A DNA stretch of 64,000 nt. Source: Hygrophila difformis. Its lineage: Eukaryota > Streptophyta > Magnoliopsida > Lamiales > Acanthaceae. Where the stretch lies: the NCBI GenBank assembly GCA_030278955.1, contig JAOANR010000004.1, positions 1,798,001 to 1,862,000 of the forward strand, in the 5' to 3' direction. Shown piece by piece: positions 1-11,039 of this stretch (the stretch's first letter is position 1; every line of letters starts with the position of its first letter). Made by a program: the position numbers and the translations under genes. The notes beneath the pieces were generated by a model. That model made no database searches. It was given only the letters and a program-made list of their open reading frames with translations, and was not told the origin of the DNA.

Positions 1-1
1 A

Positions 2-327
2 CCTAAGAAATACGCTCATGAATTCATGAGGCGTGCTAGGAGTCACTTATTCTCGAAATCTTTTGGTTGGAAACAGTTCCTATCCTTGGTGGAACAAAAA
101 GAGACTACCATTCTCCGGGCATATACCTGTCTCTGTTTAAGCAAATCTGGGACACTTAAGAAAAGCGAGATTTTGGCATCTCTGCAGAATGCAGGACTCC
201 CTGCAAATGAAGACAATGCTTTTGCCATGGTCTGTTTTCTGAATGCTGATTCAGAATCTATATCGTATGGGCATTTTCGGAATTTCATGCTTTTGCTTCC
301 ATCTGACAGACTTCAAGAAGATCCACG
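2..327 (+). CDS. Internal exon of an EF-hand mitochondrial carrier (SAMC-like / ATP-Mg-Pi-carrier-like) gene, partial
   Basis: The reading frame is open from the left edge of the window and ends at a consensus splice donor (CCACG^GTAATT at 327/328). The translation reads like the N-terminal regulatory region of plant calcium-binding mitochondrial carriers. It includes a segment equivalent to KSGTLKKSEILASL and a SYGHFRNFM..LLPSDRLQ stretch just before the point where, in this family, the membrane-carrier repeats begin. Those carriers sit in the mitochondrial inner membrane (or the plastid envelope) and move adenine nucleotides or S-adenosylmethionine. The six-helix carrier repeats are not visible in the next 3 kb, so either the following intron is long, or the gene is truncated by the transposons that begin near 1.4 kb. 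Upstream exons lie outside the window. Family assignment is from recalled similarity; whether the gene is live is not decidable here. Confidence 0.7.
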
Positions 328-1379
328 GTAATTTTTAGCTTCTATTTTGCAACTTGTCTTTCCGACAATGAGTTTTGTTCAGGTAATTATTGATCACTTG
401 CAATTTTATACGTGTATCTCAGCTCTTGTGTGATCTTTTTGGTTGGTTCTTCCGTGGAATGGATTATGATTTTTTTTTTTTTGTGTGCGTGTCATTACTG
501 TAGCTTTTATGTTTTAATAAAGGAAAGTTATTGTTCTAAAATCTTTGGTTTCTTGAATGTATTGTAGTACATACCTTTATCTTCATTCTGTCTTAGCTCT
601 CCCTTTTTCTTTTATTTTCATGTTTTTGTATTTGGTTATAGGGTGATATCCTGGACTTTCATGGTTCTAGATGCAGTATTTTTTTTAAACTTTTGTTCTT
701 TTCTAGAATAATTGCCTTTATAAGTGGATTATTTCTATTTATTTATTTATTTTTCATGATTGCCTTTTTCTTCTTTTAATTTTTTCCCTCTCTCTGTACT
801 TGCCTCAAATATGTTTCTTTTTTTTCTTCAATTAAAGACTCTAGTTCATTGCACAGATCTGCTAAGCCACACAAGATGCTATTTTGATAGATCATTCATT
901 TTCGAGTGTCATTAAAAATATGGAAGCATGGGAGTGGATATTCTATGAGGTATTACAACCATTAACTTTACCTTTTGCGAGTTGGCTAGTAATTTTCAAG
1001 GATTGATGAAGAACAATACGTTTCTAATCCATGCAGATGCTACTGGAGCATCTGTTGTACTAGTGTCTGTTTCCACAAAACATGGATGCAGGCTCAAAAT
1101 ATAATGCTCACCAATCATCTCTATCCCTCATCCTCACCGATTCCCATCTTATGGAGATGATCACATATGGGTTGTGGCTCCAGCTCAGAAAAACGTTGAT
1201 TTCTTAAGTTTTATCAGAATATTCAGGTACGTCTTAAGCGCATCTTATTTAACAGCCCATGCAAAGGGGATTGGGTGAATGTGAAGCTATTTTCTTTTGT
1301 AGCCTGTTCTTTCAATTGCATCTGTAACTATGTTGAGTCATGCTGATTATCTTTGTAGATATGCTTAAAAATTTTGGTT
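328..1379. other. T-rich intron-like DNA, no gene seen
   Basis: This begins at the splice donor after the carrier exon and is rich in T-runs on the plus strand, as plant introns are. I found no carrier exon, RNA gene or recognisable element. A stretch at about 1010-1230 has some coding-like composition but no recognisable protein in any frame. Confidence 0.4.
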
Positions 1380-1916
1380 CTTTCTCAGTAATTGGGGAAA
1401 ATGAAACGACAATCCAACAACTAGAAGCATCTACGTATCATTGCGTGCCATAAGCTTTTGGACAATCAACCTTGAACACAACAATTACTTGTTACCACTC
1501 TTCGCATGCTGAATAGTCTGAGAAGCCATGAGCACCCCATCCATAATGTGCCAGTCCTTGACATAAGCCATCTGAGGACTTCCAACTTGATCCACGATAT
1601 TTTAAGATTTTTTGCTAGGAGTTTGGTAATAATCATTTATATAAGTTGCCAATCAAAGGGAGGGGTTGATAATCATTAAAACATATATTCCAAAGGGGAT
1701 TGTTGGGACCACTGGCGTGGGAGCCAAATCTGCTGCACTAATTATTCCGGAAGGACCATGCTCTAGGAGCCATTGAGCCGGACCAAAAAGTTCACAGATC
1801 AAATTGCCATCCTTCAAAAGTCTGCGGAATTTACAGAAGAAATCAACAAAGAAGAAGGTAGCAGTTTGAAAGCATTGATCATGATCTAGTTCGAAGAAGA
1901 CTCGGGACCCATTCAT
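1380..1916 (-). pseudogene. Decayed LINE (L1-type) reverse-transcriptase fragment
   Basis: Read on the minus strand with frame changes, the translation shows L1-type reverse-transcriptase landmarks in order. There is an FFVDFF..RLLKDGN stretch (about 1790-1850), then NDYQPLPLIGNLYK (about 1635-1680), a one-to-two-base shift, IITKLLAKNL, another shift, and a segment close to SPQMAYVKDWHIMDGVLMAS (about 1510-1575). The order and spacing match the fingers region that precedes the catalytic palm of plant LINE reverse transcriptases. The catalytic motif, endonuclease and 3' tail are absent. It is a short, old, frameshifted relic. The exact ends are uncertain. Confidence 0.6.
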
Positions 1917-1959
1917 TATCTGGGTCCTGTGTTATCAAACTAAATCCGGAGGAAGGAGA

Positions 1960-2950
1960 CCTCGAGATGCACTTATAGATCAAAATAGCATAATGAGGTC
2001 AACAAAATGGACCCCACCGCAACCACCGCCGCCGCCGGAAGTTCGCCGGAGCTCTGACCAAGTCGCTGGAATCTGATCGGAACTTCGTCGTCGCCGGTCA
2101 ACGGACGGTCAACGCCGGAACAGTGACCAGAAGCGGTGGGCCCTAGCCGGATGAGAGTGAGAACAATTTTGTGCACTTACGACGCTAACCAGTGCCTACA
2201 ACGCGAGCCTTTTTCCACGTCGTAATTCCGCCTCACGTCGTAAGACTGGAGGCTGACGACGCTCACGACGCAAGCCGAGACACCTACGACGCTAACCTTC
2301 TTCCGCGTCGTAAGCCTCACGTCGCCCCCTCCAGCAGAAATCACACCTACGACGCTAAGCCCCTATGGCGCTAGATGAGGATCACGTCGTACAAGTTGGT
2401 TCACGTCGTAACCTGTCTAGTCTTCATATTTCTTACTTGCTCTTTATTTTCTCCTGTTTTAAATATTGTAAGACTTGTTTAAACCTTCATTTTACTTGTT
2501 TAATGGGCTTGGACTATATATATGTCCTCCCCAACACTTGTAACACATCTTTGTCTATTGAAACAAATCTACATTTCCAATTCAAAGATCACCCGAGAGC
2601 ATACTCCCTCTCACACACCTTTGTATGTTTGTTGGGAAATATTCATCAACCTAGGATTGAAGCATCCCTTGTTGATCATCAAACCGAGGCTCGAGTGGAA
2701 GGATTGGATTGAGGTCAAGATTTCGAACATCTTGGTTGCTTCCCCCGACGACCCTTGCTGCGGTTTTGCTTCCTTATCTCTTGTTTTTCTATTCGGTTCA
2801 TCTTCATCTATCTACCATCTTCTTAATCTTCCGCTTAATCTTCTCTTAATCTCCCTTAATCCTTTTCTAAGGAAGTTGGTAACCAAGAGATCCATGCCAA
2901 CCACCCGCCACCGTAATGAACTGGGTACCAATAGCTGCTGGCATATGCCC
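1960..2950 (+). mobile_element. LTR-like sequence, probably part of a gypsy-type LTR
   Basis: The block has the make-up of a long retrotransposon LTR on the plus strand. A GC-rich left part (2000-2410) is followed by a TATA-like CTATATATATG (2513-2523), a pyrimidine-rich leader-like stretch and a mixed-composition right part. No coding frame is convincing; apparent frames at 2365-2974 overlap and lack any known domain. I could not define TG...CA ends, a target duplication or a second LTR, so solo LTR or LTR fragment is an inference from composition and layout. Confidence 0.35.
2177..2412. repeat. Cluster of ACGTCGTA / TACGACGC core motifs in both orientations
   Basis: About ten short units share the core (A/G)CGTCGTA or its complement TACGACG(C/T). 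They sit at about 2178, 2218, 2234, 2256, 2265, 2285, 2306, 2349, 2383 and 2403. Orientation alternates, so neighbouring units can pair. The GC-rich cluster stands out sharply from its AT-rich surroundings. It lies inside the LTR-like block and may be part of its upstream regulatory region. Confidence 0.6.
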
Positions 2951-3255
2951 GGAATGAAACAGGACCAAGTCTAGATTGGAATTGTTTGATCCTGTCACTT
3001 TTATTATCCCCATCACATGCATGCTTGAATTGTTTGCCAAACTGTGGCGAATCTAAAAATTTTGGTCATTGGGGCACGAGTGGTTGACTGGTTGTGATGG
3101 ATGGGATGGTTCAGCGGGGGCTGGAGAAGGAACACGGATAGAGATATGGTAAGCTTTGGAGTGAAATTAGAGTTTGAGAATTGTAATAATTTATTTTGGT
3201 ACGGGTGGCTTTATTGGGTTAAGCTTTCCCAAAACAACTTTATGCATTCACAAGG
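2951..3255. other. Intergenic sequence, nothing recognised
   Basis: No gene, repeat or RNA is evident between the LTR-like block and the start of the large inverted repeat. Confidence 0.4.
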
Positions 3256-3485
3256 GGGTCCGGTTAAGGTGCGATTGCATCAAATCGCAGCACATCAAGG
3301 CCAAAATCTTGAGCGTCCAATTAAAATCCAAGGGTTGTAAATGCAAAAGGGTAAAGTTGTCCAATAAAAATATGGAACGCTTTTATTTAATTACGAAATT
3401 AACGGATTAGTACGTATCTTTAACGGATTTACTGCATATCTTAAACGGATTTGTATCCTAAAATATCTTACAACAGAAAAATTCA

Positions 3486-4440
3486 CTGAAATTCACTAAA
3501 GCGTATTACTGACACAAATTATATTAATTTGCATCATTATTTTCAGCGATATCACGTTATACTTTTCAGCGATGGCATGTGCTTCATTTGTTTTTATTTT
3601 TAACGAAATTATTAATTCCTAACTAAAACATATTAATTTGTATCATTATTTTCAGCGAGGGAACGTAATACTTTTCAGCGATGAAAGGACCTTCATTTCA
3701 TCGAGTTTATACTATTATTTTCAGCGATGACTTACAATTCTAATACACTTTGCAGAGATATTATATCTTTTCAGCGATGTATAAATATTCTTTTTAGCGA
3801 TGAACAACTATTTCTTTAAGCGAGATCACAATATTCTTTTCAGCGATACATCATATGTTTTTATTTTTAACGAAATTATTAATTCCTAACTAAAACATAT
3901 TAATTTGCATCATTATTTTCAGCGAGGGAACATAATACTATTCAGCGATGAAAAGTGCTTCATTTCATTGAGGTTGTACTATTATTTTCAGCGATGACTT
4001 ACAATTCCTTGCCCCCAAGATGTGCAACAGTTTTCATCGAGATACTAATACACTTTGTAGAGATGATATATCTTTTCAGCGATGTATAAGTATTCCTTTC
4101 AGCGATGAACAAATATTTCTTTAAGCGAGATCACAATATACTTTTCAGCGATACATCATAAGTTTTTATTTTTAACGAAATTATTAATTCCTAATTAAAA
4201 CATATTAATTTGTATCATTATTTTCAACGATAGAACATTATACTTTTCAGCGATGGTATGTGCTTCATTTCATCGAGATTATACTATTATTTTCAGCGAT
4301 GACTTGAAATTCCTTTAAGCGAGATACTAATACGCTTTGCAGAGATGTTATAACTTTTCAGCGATGAACAACTATTCTTTTCAGCGAGTTCACTATATAC
4401 TTTTCAGCGATACATCATAAAAACCATAATCACTGAAACA
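3486..4440. repeat. Left subterminal array: TTTCAGCGATG motifs in about 290-bp tandem units
   Basis: Roughly two dozen copies of TTTCAGCGATG or close variants (AAGCGAGAT, CAGCGAGG, CATCGAGAT) occur here. A longer unit containing TTTTTAACGAAATTATTAA is repeated at about 3595, 3860 and 4165, giving three imperfect units of about 265-305 bp. The mirror array is at 17510-18420. Dense short motifs just inside the termini resemble the subterminal transposase-binding arrays known from CACTA and some other plant DNA transposons; that function here is inferred. Confidence 0.8.
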
Positions 4441-4665
4441 ATTCATAACACTAAATCAGTTAAATCCATTCAAAGTCATAAAACATTCAACACCATAAAT
4501 AAAACCATAAATCAAATTCCAAGGAAAACATTTCATTCAATCACAAAGTCATAAAAACATTCAACACCACCATTCAAAAAGTCATAAAAACATCCCAAAA
4601 CATCACAAAAACAAGTCATTCCAAAACACCACCATTCAAAGTCATTCAAAAACATTCCAAACATA

Positions 4666-5707
4666 TTAAACAGCAGGGATATGAGCAGGATCAGAGATGG
4701 CTTGATACATCGCCCTAAGCCTATGAATCAGATCTTCCCACATATTTGTAAAAGCCTTTTTGCGTTCTCTCAACTGCCCTGGAGTATTTGCAAATCAGAC
4801 TTTAACGCTGCGATAATGCTTTGACATTTCACGCAGCTGTGTGGGATCAAATGAACGTCTGTTCACATCAACACCATTAGATCTACCTTCATTTTGGAGG
4901 ACACCAATATGAGTATCCAGAGCTTCGAAGTGGGGATACATGATGTTATAAGATTTTTCAGCAGCCTCAATATCAGGATACTCAGTTGTAATTTTCAACA
5001 GAAATTCATGTGTTTCAACATATAAGAAAGATAACTTATTAACATATAAGATGTAAATATAAGATGCCATAATCAGTACAAAGCAATTCATAGCACTGAA
5101 ATAATTTTTTGAAACAACCATAATCAGTTCAAAACAATCACTAAAACAACCATAATCAGTACAAAAACAATTCATAGCACTAAAACACCCATAATCACTG
5201 AAATAATTCATAACCCTAGAAACAACCATAATCAGTTCAAAACAAATCACTAAAACAACAATAATCAGTACAAAACAATTAATAACTAAAACAGCCATAA
5301 ACACTTAAACAACTCATAACCCTAGAACAACCATAATCAGTTCAAACAGTTCAAACATAAACACTGAAACAATTCATAACCCTAGAACAACCATAATCAG
5401 TTCAAAACAATTTCAACCAAACCATTCTAACCATTAAAACCATAAAACAATTCAAACCATTAATCAAATGTTCCTAAGCATACTCAGTTGTAATTTCAAT
5501 AAGAAATACCTGTGTTTCAACAAGAATATCTCGATGCTTCTTCGGCACAAACCCAGCGTCTAACATTTTTTCTATTAAATCGTTCAGTCCGCGCGCATTG
5601 TCACACATCGGATGTGTATCCTTCAGATAATTCCCGAACATCTCCCAGCATTGTGTGAACAAACTGCGACTGGAACTCTCTCCCGTGCATCTTCTTTTGG
5701 ACGACAT
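4666..5707 (-). pseudogene. Two-exon gene of unknown function, left-arm copy (broken)
   Basis: This is the mirror of 16172-17264. Exon 1 is 5510-5707 (66 codons from ATG) and exon 2 is 4666-5007 (113 codons plus stop), joined in phase 0 for a roughly 179-residue basic protein that I do not recognise. The splice donor is intact (CACAG^GTATTT). The acceptor has decayed from CAG to CAT, and an in-frame TGA replaces a serine codon about 44 codons before the end. The intron (5008-5509) is built of degenerate repeats related to CTGATTATGGTTGTT. Exon 2 has the segments EYPDIEAAEKSYNIMYPHFE and REMSKHYRSVKV. Confidence 0.55.
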
Positions 5708-5879
5708 TTCTAAGAAATGAAGGTGATTCCGATTACGGTTTTGAGAAATTAGGGTTTAGAAATGAAGTTTCGAGAAATGAATGTGATTCCAGTTATAAGG
5801 CTCACAGTTTAAAAAATTTTCCGAGGCTCATTTAATTTTATTTAGGCCCATTTCATTTAGGCCACTCCATAAAAATGAA

Positions 5880-6310
5880 ATATATTTCCTTCCATCACTG
5901 AAAACAACATATACACATCGCTTAAAATGCTTAATGTCGATCGCTGAAAATAATATAGAACCATCGCTTAAAATGCTATATTCACATGTACAAATATTTG
6001 TCGCTTAAATGAATGTATAAATATGAAATTTCAGAAAACTCAGAAAAAGATAAACATATCACGACAGAACTCAGAACTCAGAAACATACGTAAAATCAAA
6101 ACGACGATCTATCACCATCGCTTAAAATGCTTCATGTCCATCGCTGAAAACAATATCGAACCATCGCTTAAAATGCTATATAAATATCGCTGAAAAATTG
6201 ATTCTGACTTCGCTGATAATCACATGTACAAACATTTGTCGCTTAAATGAATGTATAAATATGAAATTTCAGAAAACTCAGAAAAAGAGAAATATATCAC
6301 AACAGAACTC
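5880..6310. repeat. Spacer with AGCGAT motifs and a roughly 90-bp direct repeat (left arm)
   Basis: The region between the two small genes of the left arm holds about ten ATCGCTGAAAA/ATCGCTTAAAA motifs. A segment containing GTACAAATATTTGTCGCTTA followed by AGAAAACTCAGAAAAAGA is present twice (about 5985-6075 and 6225-6315). The mirror image is at 15569-15980. Confidence 0.65.
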
Positions 6311-6322
6311 AGAACTTTTGTT

Positions 6323-6850
6323 CTACTTTTGGCCAAACTGTTTATATGCAATCCTCAAGTAATCTCTCACAAATTCTCGATTGGTGATCCTCACCAGCTT
6401 CAGTTCCCATGCTCCTTTGATCCGTTTGCATATTAGACTTCTGACTTTGTAGTCATAATGCATGATCTTGTTTTTATTTCCTGTGTTACAATGCTCCAGG
6501 GCCTTCTGATCCAATTCCATGAGGAGTTCGAGATAAGAAGTTCGGTAACGCTCCATCATGGCGGACACCATGTCTCTTTCCAGGGCTTCTTCCTTTAAAT
6601 AAGACATATCTTGTGCTAGATCATATTTCAGATACTCCTCTGCCTCAGCATTGTTCATCGATCTGTACTGTCTTGCATTCTTTCTCAGCACTGGCCAGTT
6701 CTTATGCCTTATCTCATGTAGCACTTTTTTCCCTTAGAATTCTGATGTGCTCAGGAAATTCAGGATCCACATCCACATCAGTTCCTTTTTCAGTTATCCC
6801 AACCTGACCGAATCGCTTCAAATCAGCCAAATAGAGAATAATACTCCATA
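6323..6850 (-). pseudogene. Unknown basic protein gene, left-arm copy (frameshifted)
   Basis: This mirrors 14997-15557. The clean part (6323-6724) encodes a charged helical segment ending in QFGQK, including MMERYRTSYLELLMELDQK. The upstream part (about 6725-6850) is in another frame because the A-run at about 6725-6731 has one more A than the other arm. The Trp codon TGG that is a stop in the right arm is intact here. No known domain was recognised. The 5' end is unclear: there is no convincing start codon. Confidence 0.5.
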
Positions 6851-6899
6851 ATTTACAAAGCCCATGTAAGAATAGAGAGATGTACATTTAAGCAATCAC

Positions 6900-7050
6900 A
6901 AAAAGTGCAATATATATAAGCGATTAAACAATAGACATTTAAGCGATGAAACAATGTACATTTAAGCGATGAAAAGGTGTACATTTAAGCGATCAAAACA
7001 ATTACATTTCAGCGATAAAAAATTGTACATTTCAGCGATCAAAAAAATAG
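6900..7050. repeat. AGCGAT motif cluster downstream of the Ulp1-like gene (left arm)
   Basis: Six evenly spaced units of the type ACATTTAAGCGATNAAA or ACATTTCAGCGATAAAA occur about every 20-30 bp between the Ulp1-like gene and the next gene. The mirror is at 14835-14990. Confidence 0.7.
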
Positions 7051-7854
7051 TTCATTCATTCATCAAAAAACACTTCATTCATCATTGTTTCTTTTTCCGA
7101 CCCTTTTTTGACTTAGGTGGTGCTGGTTTCTTTACCTCAAATGGCTGACTATGCTGGGCAACCAAATGCATCTCTCTACTCACTTCTCCAAGCACAAAAT
7201 CTTTCTTTTCATTGACACCTGACATCAATATTTGAGCGCAGACCTTGGCTCTTTTTGCCAGATTGTACCTTTTGTTCTTCATTTCTGCCAACATGTCATC
7301 CATAATTAATCATTTCCAATAATCCATATATGACATGACAAAAACACCACAGCTGTGCTCATCTTTCTGCTCTGCCAACGGCGAGAAAAGCATACGATAT
7401 GATGCAAACCATTTTTCAGAATTCATCAGTGTATTTCCCAGCATCCTGAAGTTATACCATATCCTATTCAAAACGTTATAATCAGCTGTCCACCCGCCTT
7501 CAGCATTCTTGCTGTTGAAGTATAAAATTCTTCTCTTTCTCATATCAACAGAAAAAGCAACCCAATGGTTTTGACGACAATATGGGAAGAAGAACTGGAA
7601 CATTGAGTAAACATATAATTAGAATCTAATAATGATTAACTATATAAACAAAATTATCAAAACAAAAATGTATCTTACATTCTCTGCATTCAACACCACA
7701 TCAATCATTTCTTCAGGGAAAACCTTGAAATCTTTCACGAATATATCAACAATTTCTGCATCATCTTTTAATGGTAAATCTGCATCCACCTCTGCCTCTG
7801 CAAATGTCTGTTTCAAAAGATACATTTCATGCATCAAAAAGAAGTTAAATATAT

Positions 7855-7882
7855 ATATGTATGTATGTATGTATGTATATAT
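7855..7882. repeat. (TATG)n microsatellite inside an intron, left arm
   Basis: A short tetranucleotide run (TATGTATGTATG...) sits in intron 7 of the Ulp1-like gene; the mirror (CATACATACATA) is at about 14010-14030 with a different repeat number. Confidence 0.8.
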
Positions 7883-8339
7883 CAGACTCACAGCAAATAA
7901 TGATGAAAAACAATATTTCATCATTGGTTTCCCGTTGGCTCTTTCGAATTCACGACGGTTGATCACTTTCGCATAACAGTTTATAACAACATCCGCAATA
8001 TCAGTATCAACCCTCAGTGTTTCAATGTCAAGCTTGGACAAGTTCATTTCTTTATCATCATAAACAATCATGTTTTTCGCTTCAACCTTTCCTAGAATAT
8101 TTGTAATGATAGCCCAAACAGCCACATTCAACTCTTCTGGAGTACATTTATATGACGCCTCAAATTCTGGATAGTCTTTAAATCGGGTATAAGTCATCTC
8201 CATGAATGTAAACTTATTGCATTTTTCTATAGGCTGGAGATCAATCATCATCACTTTACGAGGCATATACTTCTCCTTCAATTTCTCGATTGTCTTAGCT
8301 CTATCAACTGTCTTAGCTTGTTCCTGAAAATTACAGATG

Positions 8340-8905
8340 ATATAGCTGAAAACTATTAATATTTCTCACACAGTATAATATATCAATCATCGCTGAAATA
8401 TGCATTGTATCATCGCTGAAAAACATAAAAACCATCGCTGAAAAACATAAAAACCATCGCTGAAAACTATTAACATACCTCTGGATTCTCATCTGATACA
8501 ACATTCTCATTCTCAGATATGCCCAAAGAAAAGGTTGGCACATCTTTTGCATGCATCTATACACATACTAGATTAAGTTAGAAAAAAAACTACAGACCAT
8601 CGCTTTAAAACATAACAAACCATCGCTGAAAACTATTAAAATACCTCTGGATTCTCCAATACATTCGATACATCTTTCTCAGCGCCATCATGTGCTAACT
8701 AAAATCACACAAGAAAATATATCAAACATACTATAGTAAGTTAGAAAAAATACATCTATATACGTCACAAGTGATATAGCTAAAAACTATTAAAACAGTT
8801 AATGCAAACCAATCATCATATCATCGCTGAAAAATGCATCATATCGTCGCTGAAATGTGAACTAAATCATCGCTGAAAAACAAAAGAACAATCGCTGGAA
8901 ACTAT
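8340..8905. repeat. Intronic AGCGAT motifs between duplicated micro-exons (left arm)
   Basis: The three introns between exons 4 and 7 each carry copies of ATCGCTGAAAA (about 8388-8466, 8598-8634 and 8818-8900). The same motif that marks the element's subterminal DNA therefore lies inside introns, never inside the exons. The mirror is at 12985-13540. Confidence 0.7.
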
Positions 8906-10888
8906 TAAAATACCTCTGGATTCTCAGCTCCATCATGTGCTACATCTTTCTCAGCCCCATCGTGTGCTAACTAAAAATCACACAAGAAAACATATCATAA
9001 ACATTTTGTTACTATAATCCCTATAGCAAACATTTTGTTACTGTACATAGATTCAAAGAATCGAAATTGAAAGGGACTCGGAATCGAATTAAAGATCTCT
9101 GCAATAAAAATAAACAACATAGAAAAAACAAAAAAGAAAAAAGAATGTCAGAAACTACCTTCAAAAAATATTATGAAGTACAAAATTTATGAAACTACCT
9201 TCGGTACATTTTCAGGTAAATTTTCAGTCTCCGGGGCAACTCTCTCTTCAGTTTTATCTTGTACATTCCCAGCATCTACATCACCTCTTTCCCGCAAACT
9301 TGTCACCTCCGGACCCCCTTGACTCATCACAACATTTCCAGCTCCTGCTAATATACCCATCAAGAGTTCTCCTTCACTTGCAGTTATATCAAGATTATTT
9401 GACTGTTCTCCTTCACGACGTCGACCCACATTAATCAACTGTTCACCTGCATCTTGATCACAAGGGGGGTGTGGGGAAGGTTGAAGAGGATCACCTAAAG
9501 CAGGGGATTGAACAGGATCACCTAAAACTTCAACATCATCTCTGGATGCTTCTATGAGAGGATCAACATTGTCTGAAGCATCATCATCCCTATATTGGCA
9601 AGCAATGTTCACAATAGAGTCCATTGTGTGATCAGAAAGATGGACAACTGGTTCAGAATCAGTTGTCTCATTTGCATTAGCTTCATGCACGGGTGAATAC
9701 ATAGAGTGCAAGCTAGTAAGATTGGCAGCTTGTTCATTTCCACTAGCATTCAAATCCTCATTTTCTCCTAACTGCTCATCTCCTCCTCCATCCACACTCC
9801 TAGAAAGATTGGCAGTTGGTTCATTTGCACTAGAATTCACACGCTCAACTTCCACTTCTTTTCCACCACTCATTTTCTTCTTTAGATCAGAAACAAAAGT
9901 ACTAATTCGATCGTCATCTTCCACATTCCTTTTTACAGCCTTCGATTTCTTCTTAAAGTCAATATCTGGATACTTTGCATTAAGGAAAACCTTCCAAATA
10001 TCAACCATCTTCAAGTATCGATCCTTTTTACATGTAAATCCAACCAAATGAAGCTCTTCACGCTCATAGAAATCAAAAAAACATGTGCTGAAAAAACAAA
10101 AACAAACAAGATACATAATCAACAAATAATGACCATAATTAACAATATAAATCACATAACAAATATAAATTGCATAACAAACACAAAATTAAAATTACCA
10201 TTAAGCAAAACAGGTCTCCACATGGGCATGCTTGAGTACTGGTTCCCTTATCCAATTTTGCCTTATACTCATTCAGAGATTTGATCAGAAATTGTCTAAT
10301 ATGAAGACACCAATTGTACCTTAAAGCTTCCTCCGGAGATCTAAGAAACTGAAAATACCTTTTGTTTACAACCCTCCCTGAGTTAGGAGTAAAGACTTTC
10401 TGCAGAGCAAACAATACATACATCCTCCAGTAGTCGTCTAATGGAATTTCAGTATTCTCCGTATTCTCTAAAATAGCTCTAAGATCCTTAACAGGTATTC
10501 GATTAGGCTCCTTCTTATTCTTAATAAGAGAATACTTGTCACAAAATTTATCAGCAAAATCATAACCAATCTCATTATTCTTCAAATCTATTATAAACTT
10601 ATCGACTCCCCATGGCAAACCATATACTTTATGAATGTCTTCATCTGAAAACCTCCATCGACGGTTTTCATCAATAATAAAACATTCCTCCTGAATGCTC
10701 CACTGATTAATCAAAGTAATAACAGGATCAACCTTGAGCATGCACATATTGAACATAAGCAGACAACTAAAGCAAGTTTCGTGAATAAACTCTTTCTTCC
10801 CATCTCCGTCACTCTCGTTCAGGATTTTATTTAAAAGACAAATGCTAGATGGAACGCAACAGACCCGAGTATGCACTTTTTCAGCCAT

Positions 10889-11039
10889 TCTTCAGAAGAA
10901 AAAAGAAAAGTATCACCGTTCACCGTTTCACTGATCAGAAAAACAATCGCCGTTTCACTGAGCGTCTACGGCGAACGCCGATTGTTTTTCTGATCAGTGA
11001 AACGGTGAACGGTGATACTTTTCTTTTTTCTTCTGAAGA
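10889..11039. promoter_or_regulatory. Palindrome centre: spacer between two divergent start codons, candidate bidirectional promoter
   Basis: Only 151 bp separate the two ATGs at 10888 and 11040. The segment has a 29-bp unique spacer (10950-10978) flanked by perfect arms containing CTGATCAGAAAAACAATCG and its complement. The sequence CCGTTTCACTGA is present once in each arm and again in the spacer. No clear TATA box is seen. A shared divergent promoter is an inference from geometry. Confidence 0.4.

Larger units (their letters stand above)
7082..10888 (-). pseudogene. Nine-exon plant-mobile-like / Ulp1 (C48) protease-like gene, left-arm copy
   Basis: Exons on the minus strand: 10888-10199, 10087-9199, 9098-9051, 8970-8914, 8698-8645, 8556-8479, 8323-7892, 7807-7679 and 7594-7082. 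All ancestral junctions are phase 0, giving about 960 residues. Residues 1-230 contain RWRFSDEDIHKVYGLPWG, typical of plant mobile/DUF1985-like regions next to Ulp1 domains. Exon 2 is acidic and low-complexity. The last two exons form the C48-like domain, with NHWVAF for the His, EQKDEHSCG for Gln and Cys, and YFNSKN where the catalytic Asp is expected. The end, KSKKGRKKKQ, looks like a nuclear signal. Lesions: one extra T at the start of exon 2 (seven Ts, not six), donor GT to CT after exon 3, and TGA at 7301-7303 inside the last exon. Ulp1 proteases process or remove SUMO; activity here is doubtful. Confidence 0.75.

Noticed and set aside
1010..1230. Possible phosphatase (SurE-like) exon
   Set aside because: Only a vague resemblance in one frame; no motif held up and frames are broken.
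3486..4440. CRISPR-like spaced repeats
   Set aside because: Motif spacing is irregular, the units are short and occur on both sides of genes and in introns, and the DNA is clearly plant nuclear.
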